From assembly GCA_027037535.1 (NCBI GenBank), contig JALVZQ010000005.1, positions 178,686-242,685 on the forward strand: 64,000 nt of DNA, written 5' to 3'. The stretch is from Acidilobaceae archaeon. GTDB taxonomy: Archaea > Thermoproteota > Thermoprotei_A > Sulfolobales > Acidilobaceae. A program made the position numbers and the translations under genes. Below the pieces are notes generated by a model that was not told where the DNA came from, made no database searches, and saw only the letters and a list, made by a program, of their open reading frames with translations. Numbering within the stretch: position 1 is the stretch's first letter; every line of letters starts with the position of its first letter. Positions 60,238 through 64,000 of this stretch are shown here, piece by piece.

Positions 60238-60367
60238 CTATGTACGGGGGTATCCTTCTCTTGGTTCTCTGCAGAGCAACTGCTTCACGCGCTTCATTCC
60301 AATTAAGGGTCTGCGCCCCGGCACTGTATCGTATTATCTGGGGTTATTTAAGCAGATTCCCTTTGAT

Positions 60368-61144
60368 TCAGCGATACACGGCATAGTCTTCGCCGCCAGA
60401 TAAGACTTGTTGAATCCTCCCATATAGCTTGTCGATGCTCTCTATATTGTATGCTGAGACTGGTAGTAGGTCTCCTATGAAGCCTGCCTCGTAGAGTACT
60501 CTCACAATACCCTGCGCCATATACTTAGTTGTCTCTGGAGCCTCAGCATTCTTTGCAATGAGTGATTCAAGGAATCCCTCCTCCGTTAAACGTTCTAGAA
60601 CTTCACTTACGATCTCGGGCAAGAGTATGTCAGACTTACTTACTACGTTTATCTGGGGATACATGAATCTAAAAGCAACGCTTGAAGCCAGCGACAATGC
60701 TGAAACTATTGACAGCGGATCCTCGAAGAATAATGCGTCAATTAAAAAAACTATTGTCGCGGGATTATCCTCTATGATTGCCTTAACCAGCATCGGTCCA
60801 CCTATTCTATAAGCGAATACCTCCATTTGGCCTGGAGTATCGATGATAACGTAGTCGGCCTTGAATGAATAGATCTCTTCTCGTATCTCGGTCACGTGGA
60901 GGACAAGTGAATCTACTGAAGCTATAAGCGAGGCATTAGGACCTAGGCCTGTCGAGAGAATCTCGTTATAAGAAACATAGTTTCTCGCGTCGACATTGGG
61001 CTCATAGGGGGTCTTCTTTACTGCCGGATCCAAGTTAACTATAATGGCGGAGGCGCCAAATGACTCTATACGTTCTTTTAACAACGAGGCGAGAACAGAT
61101 TTTCCAGCACCCGCTGTTCCTAATAATACTATGAATTTCTCCAT
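60368..61144 (-). CDS. GPN-loop GTPase
   Basis: 258 residues. Walker A GTAGAGKSVLAS, a GPN insertion (GLGPNASLI), IIDTPGQMEVFAY as G3, and NVVSKSDILL as the NKxD-like G4 are the family marks. Related eukaryotic GPN proteins take part in RNA polymerase assembly; the archaeal role is not known. Start at 61144 fits the P-loop near the N-terminus. Confidence 0.9.
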   Translation of the reverse strand: MEKFIVLLGTAGAGKSVLASLLKERIESFGASAIIVNLDPAVKKTPYEPNVDARNYVSYNEILSTGLGPNASLIASVDSLVLHVTEIREEIYSFKADYVIIDTPGQMEVFAYRIGGPMLVKAIIEDNPATIVFLIDALFFEDPLSIVSALSLASSVAFRFMYPQINVVSKSDILLPEIVSEVLERLTEEGFLESLIAKNAEAPETTKYMAQGIVRVLYEAGFIGDLLPVSAYNIESIDKLYGRIQQVLSGGEDYAVYR

Positions 61145-61218
61145 TACATCGCACCAGAAGCCACATGGATAATTATGAGTTCAAATAGTCTTTGTCTAAA
61201 AGTTATGGGTTAGGCCGG

Positions 61219-61291
61219 GAGTGACCCGCCCCGTGCACATATAGCCCCGATTACGCGGGGTCCGGGCTTCGCACGGGACCGGGGTTCACTC
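61219..61291. other. Strongly structured GC-rich element, possible ncRNA
   Basis: Between the GPN gene and the small gene at 61487 lies a GC-rich island in AT-rich DNA. Nested pairings: GAGTGA (61219-61224) with TCACTC (61286-61291), CCCGTGC (61230-61236) with GCACGGG (61271-61277), and CCCCG (61245-61249) with CGGGG (61256-61260). A second hairpin, GGGGCGA/TCGCCCC, lies at about 61371-61395. No tRNA fold, SRP RNA or RNase P motif was found. The rest of 61145-61486 holds nothing I can call. Strand is unclear. Confidence 0.35.
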
Positions 61292-61486
61292 AAGTAAATA
61301 GATGAGCCCATGTAGGGTTAATAAAAGGGTTCACGGCATCGAATCTAGAGGCTCAATAAGGGGCGAGAATTCTTCATCGCCCCGAGCTGCAAAGAATTCT
61401 TATCCGAGATACGGGCTCAGGGCTGGAACGCTCATTCATCGCTATTAATTGGATCCGTGTTGGCATGGAAATAATGTTGTCAAAGC

Positions 61487-61744
61487 TTATTTTACATATT
61501 CTTCTTGTACGCTTTTCATCTCCTTGAGCGTCTTCCAGAGTGTTGGAGGTATCCACAGGATCCATGCAGGGACTTTCTTTATGAATTCATATGCCTCTTC
61601 CCAACTTCTTAGACCAAGATGGCGTGTAAGGTCCTCAAGCGTCATATCGGTTCTGACGTATTTGTGTAGTATTGCTAGTATCTCCTCGTTTAGCTCTATT
61701 TCCTTTTCTCCGACTTTTATCACGAACTTTGCAGCTTCACTCAT
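61487..61744 (-). CDS. Small conserved-looking protein of unknown function
   Basis: 85 residues: FVIKVGEKEIELNEEILAIL, then LEDLTRHLGLRSWEEAYEFI and a Trp/Pro-rich stretch (VPAWILWIPPTLW). The layout suggests a small helical domain. It is transcribed from the interval shared with the tRNA-Pro gene, 58 bp downstream of it on the same strand. Family not recognised. Confidence 0.55.
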   Translation of the reverse strand: MSEAAKFVIKVGEKEIELNEEILAILHKYVRTDMTLEDLTRHLGLRSWEEAYEFIKKVPAWILWIPPTLWKTLKEMKSVQEEYVK

Positions 61745-61801
61745 ATTCTTACACCTTGAACCATTGAGTGCAGCGACTCTTTAAAAAGTTTGAGAGGAGG
61801 C

Positions 61802-61924
<123 letters not shown>

Positions 61925-62197
61925 TTCCACATGATCTTGTTCTTTGCATTGGGTTATTAAAGGTCTTTTGTCTGGGGCTAGTTTCTTTTTCCCACTGTCA
62001 TACCACTTCGTATATATAGGTGGATGTTACCTGTATTATTTTCCTGTTTCTCGTAATACCATTGTATTGAGAATAGAAACTTTTAATCCTAGGCTCCATA
62101 TAGTCACCTAGTATTACCACCTGTTTCCATTGGAAAAGAAATGACAAATAATCTTTATTCCGTAAACCTCTAATAGGGTATTACCGGCTCCTGCGTT

Positions 62198-62590
62198 GTG
62201 GTGATAGTTTTGCCGAGCAAGCAAACAAAAAAGGGACAGATATTCATCGTATGCCCACGCTGTGGACACATCTATGGAAGCTATGTTCTAGGAGATAAAT
62301 ATAATAAAGATAAGTTTAGCGGTGCTCCTTCACCAATACGAGCGTTTGCAAAGTTTGACATACGCGTATCCTCGCCAAATACCACGATCTACTGTGAAAG
62401 ATGCGGGCACCCAATAAGAATAACCCCTAGAAAAATCATAGTCATGAAAATGAAAACTTTCGACGAGAACTTCATATACGATAGAGTAGACGGTAGAATA
62501 ATGAGGATCAAGCAACCATCACTGCTAGAGAACCTAGTCGGCGAAAAGGACCTGACAAAAGACATTACTCTCACCACCGACATAATATAG
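62198..62590 (+). CDS. Zinc-ribbon protein of unknown function
   Basis: 130 residues from GTG at 62198. C19/C22 (IVCPRCGHIYG) and C66/C69 (YCERCGHPI) make one zinc ribbon with a 43-residue insert, close to the layout in the protein at 12716-13312, so the two may be distant relatives. The C-terminal ~55 residues are basic and then acidic. No operon partner. Confidence 0.7.
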   Translation: MVIVLPSKQTKKGQIFIVCPRCGHIYGSYVLGDKYNKDKFSGAPSPIRAFAKFDIRVSSPNTTIYCERCGHPIRITPRKIIVMKMKTFDENFIYDRVDGRIMRIKQPSLLENLVGEKDLTKDITLTTDII

Positions 62591-62650
62591 CAGGTTTTTC
62601 TCAAAATCTATGAATTCCTGATCCCTATATGCCTATATCTTATAATATAG

Positions 62651-63421
62651 TTATCCTATAGACTTACTTACACTCGCCAGTATAATTGAGCTAATTTCCT
62701 CGTATAACTCCCTGCTACAGCTTTCCCTACGATATCTAGACAATAGCCTTACAATTTCTTCAATGTTTTCCTTCCTAAAACCTATAAGGCTCCTAATGAT
62801 CCAAGAAGCAACCTTGTTCAATGAACCACATGTTCCTAAGATAGCACTATCATAGTCGAGTATCAAAGCCTTGAAAGAGAAATCCTTGAAGTACACGTGA
62901 TAGTGGGGTCGGGTTAGCTCTCGATGAAGTATACCGATCGTATCCAATATCCACGCTGCTTCTAATATCTCACGTAAATGTCTTGTTGTAAGCATGCTTT
63001 TTCCAAAGTAGTGTACGAGTGGCTCGCCCTCAACATATTCCATCACTATAAAATCCCTCTCATACATGTATAGTTTCGGTGCTACTCCGGCGATTGATGC
63101 TTTCTCCTGTAGATGCGCTTCTCCTATAAGTGAAGGCTTTTTCGAGTCCGTCCTACGGATCTTGAGCGCGACTATTTCGTTATCTAGTAATGCTTTAACA
63201 ACCACCGATAGATGCCCTTTGCCCAGGACGCGCAGCGATCCGCCTCCATGTAGCGCCGGGAGGATCGATCGCCCATCTGGGCAAATATACTGTATGCCGT
63301 GTGCTTCTAGTGCTGAAACTCTTCTCCTTACACAGTCGGGCTCAATTCTAGGATAGCATAGTGTTGTCAGGACCCGAGAATCTCCAATGTATACTTTATC
63401 CATACAGGGGTTGGATCGCAT
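62651..63421 (-). CDS. Protein kinase-like protein with altered catalytic loop
   Basis: 256 residues. LGKGHLSVVVKALL and IVALKIRR (lysine) look like a kinase N-lobe; FIVMEYVEGEPLVHYFGKSM is the hinge; HRELTRPHYHVYFKDFSF stands at the catalytic loop, with HRE where HRD is expected, and LILDYDSA at the DFG position. It resembles archaeal small kinases related to RIO/Bud32, but the loop change leaves activity doubtful. Overlaps the upstream gene by 55 bp. Confidence 0.7.
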   Translation of the reverse strand: MRSNPCMDKVYIGDSRVLTTLCYPRIEPDCVRRRVSALEAHGIQYICPDGRSILPALHGGGSLRVLGKGHLSVVVKALLDNEIVALKIRRTDSKKPSLIGEAHLQEKASIAGVAPKLYMYERDFIVMEYVEGEPLVHYFGKSMLTTRHLREILEAAWILDTIGILHRELTRPHYHVYFKDFSFKALILDYDSAILGTCGSLNKVASWIIRSLIGFRKENIEEIVRLLSRYRRESCSRELYEEISSIILASVSKSIG

Positions 63422-63963
63422 TCTTCTCCCCTAATACTGTCGCATTCTATGCATGTAACTTCGCAGCAGGCGTCACGGATCTCGTTTCTGATAATATTAA
63501 CTATCCGGTCCGGTGAAATTGGATTTTTCCTCTGCCTGATTCCCAGGATTCTGTCCTCGGAAAAGGTTATAATGCTATTCTCTTTTGAGCGTTTCTCAAA
63601 GAACCTTATTAGATATTCTGTCTTCACCCATGCTGTAGGGCCTCGCATTATCTCGTGTTCTTTTGGTTTGCATCTGTCTAGTAGGAGGGATAATTTCAGT
63701 GTCTTGGCCTCGTCTGTCTCGATAAATATACTATATACCTGTATATCGTTCTTTAACAATACATCAGCGGCTATCCGGCCTATCTTCGCTAGCTTAGACC
63801 ATATTGTTTCCGGCGGGTTTTTTGCGAGATCCGCGACACAAGTCGTTCTTAAGAGATAGGTTCCAGGAACGGTTTTTGAGCCGAGAAGCCGGGCGAGTTT
63901 AGATCCACATACATGGAAAAACGAAGTGTTAGGCCTGGAGAGATATAGCTTCGAAGCGATCAC
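63367..63963 (-). CDS. Protein of unknown function, possibly extending past the window
   Basis: At least 198 residues from GTG at 63963. The frame is open to the window edge (ESLSKFVIASKLYLSRP reads smoothly across that GTG), so the true start may lie beyond 64000. Motifs: HVCGSKLARLLGSKTVPG, four Cys near the end (CCEVTCIECDSIRGEEC), possible metal binding. It overlaps the kinase-like gene by 55 bp, suggesting they act together. Confidence 0.55.
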   Translation of the reverse strand: MIASKLYLSRPNTSFFHVCGSKLARLLGSKTVPGTYLLRTTCVADLAKNPPETIWSKLAKIGRIAADVLLKNDIQVYSIFIETDEAKTLKLSLLLDRCKPKEHEIMRGPTAWVKTEYLIRFFEKRSKENSIITFSEDRILGIRQRKNPISPDRIVNIIRNEIRDACCEVTCIECDSIRGEECDPTPVWIKYTLEILGS

Positions 63964-64000
63964 GAATTTCGAGAGGCTTTCGATTGAGACCGAGGCTGCA

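Noticed and set aside
61200..61300. tRNA on either strand in the GC-rich element
   Set aside because: GGGGTTCACTC resembles a T-loop, but no acceptor, D or anticodon arm can be formed around it.

Overview
The window comes from a hyperthermophilic crenarchaeon, most likely of the Desulfurococcales; I cannot name the species. The evidence is an archaeal information-processing gene set (TFB, TFE-beta with Fe-S cysteines, aIF1A, NMD3, RIO1, Dim2-like KH protein, Gar1, SRP19, S8e, Trm1), an intron-containing tRNA, encoded CCA ends, leaderless TATA-box promoters and frequent ATG/GTG/TTG starts with short overlaps.

Region 1 (1 to about 9,893) is an accessory island, visibly richer in GC than the rest. 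Its left 5.2 kb is a tight array of seven toxin-antitoxin modules, all on the minus strand: three MNT-HEPN pairs and four VapB-VapC (PIN) pairs. The modules share nearly identical promoters and 5' gene ends but have different 3' parts. Two of the three HEPN genes are frameshifted at about the same place. A 150-bp repeat occurs twice beside HEPN genes and carries a remnant related to part of a large protein encoded further right. The right part (5,275-9,893) holds two large unrecognised genes, a long charged helical protein whose reading frame has no normal start codon and a cysteine-bearing protein with likely membrane segments. The island ends abruptly at an AT-rich junction near 9,893.

Region 2 (10,044-15,747) is the most interesting part: a compact minus-strand operon encoding an E1-like enzyme with an N-terminal ubiquitin-like domain, an E2-like protein with YPF, HPNV and Cys motifs, and a JAB/JAMM protease. 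Divergent to it on the plus strand are two zinc-ribbon proteins and a HerA-type ATPase carrying a C-terminal winged helix and a probable PD-(D/E)xK nuclease domain. Next to a toxin-antitoxin island, this looks like a defence or protein-modification locus.

Region 3 (15,900-64,000) is mostly core genome: tRNA-Ala(UGC), a two-subunit cytochrome bd-type oxidase (CydA plus a second CydA-like subunit), tRNA-Ile(GAU), two MscS channel operons with a TrkA regulator, BtpA-like protein, leucyl aminopeptidase, single-chain GMP synthase, enolase, CutA, HD hydrolases, aminotransferase, glutamate dehydrogenase, SAM hydrolase family protein, the nmd3-aIF1A-rio1-dim2 operon, spermidine synthase, phosphoglycolate phosphatase, Lrp regulator, geranylgeranyl reductase, protein disulfide oxidoreductase, HTH regulators, THEP1, Trm1, TFE-beta, a TFB with a degenerate zinc ribbon overlapping gar1, SRP19, S8e, ITPase, cis-prenyltransferase, a DUF373-type membrane protein, a coiled-coil protein, a GPN GTPase, tRNA-Pro(GGG) with an intron, and a kinase-like protein. 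Candidate guide RNAs lie at 36,196-36,265 (H/ACA) and 47,598-47,659 (C/D). No CRISPR array, rRNA or insertion-sequence transposase was seen.
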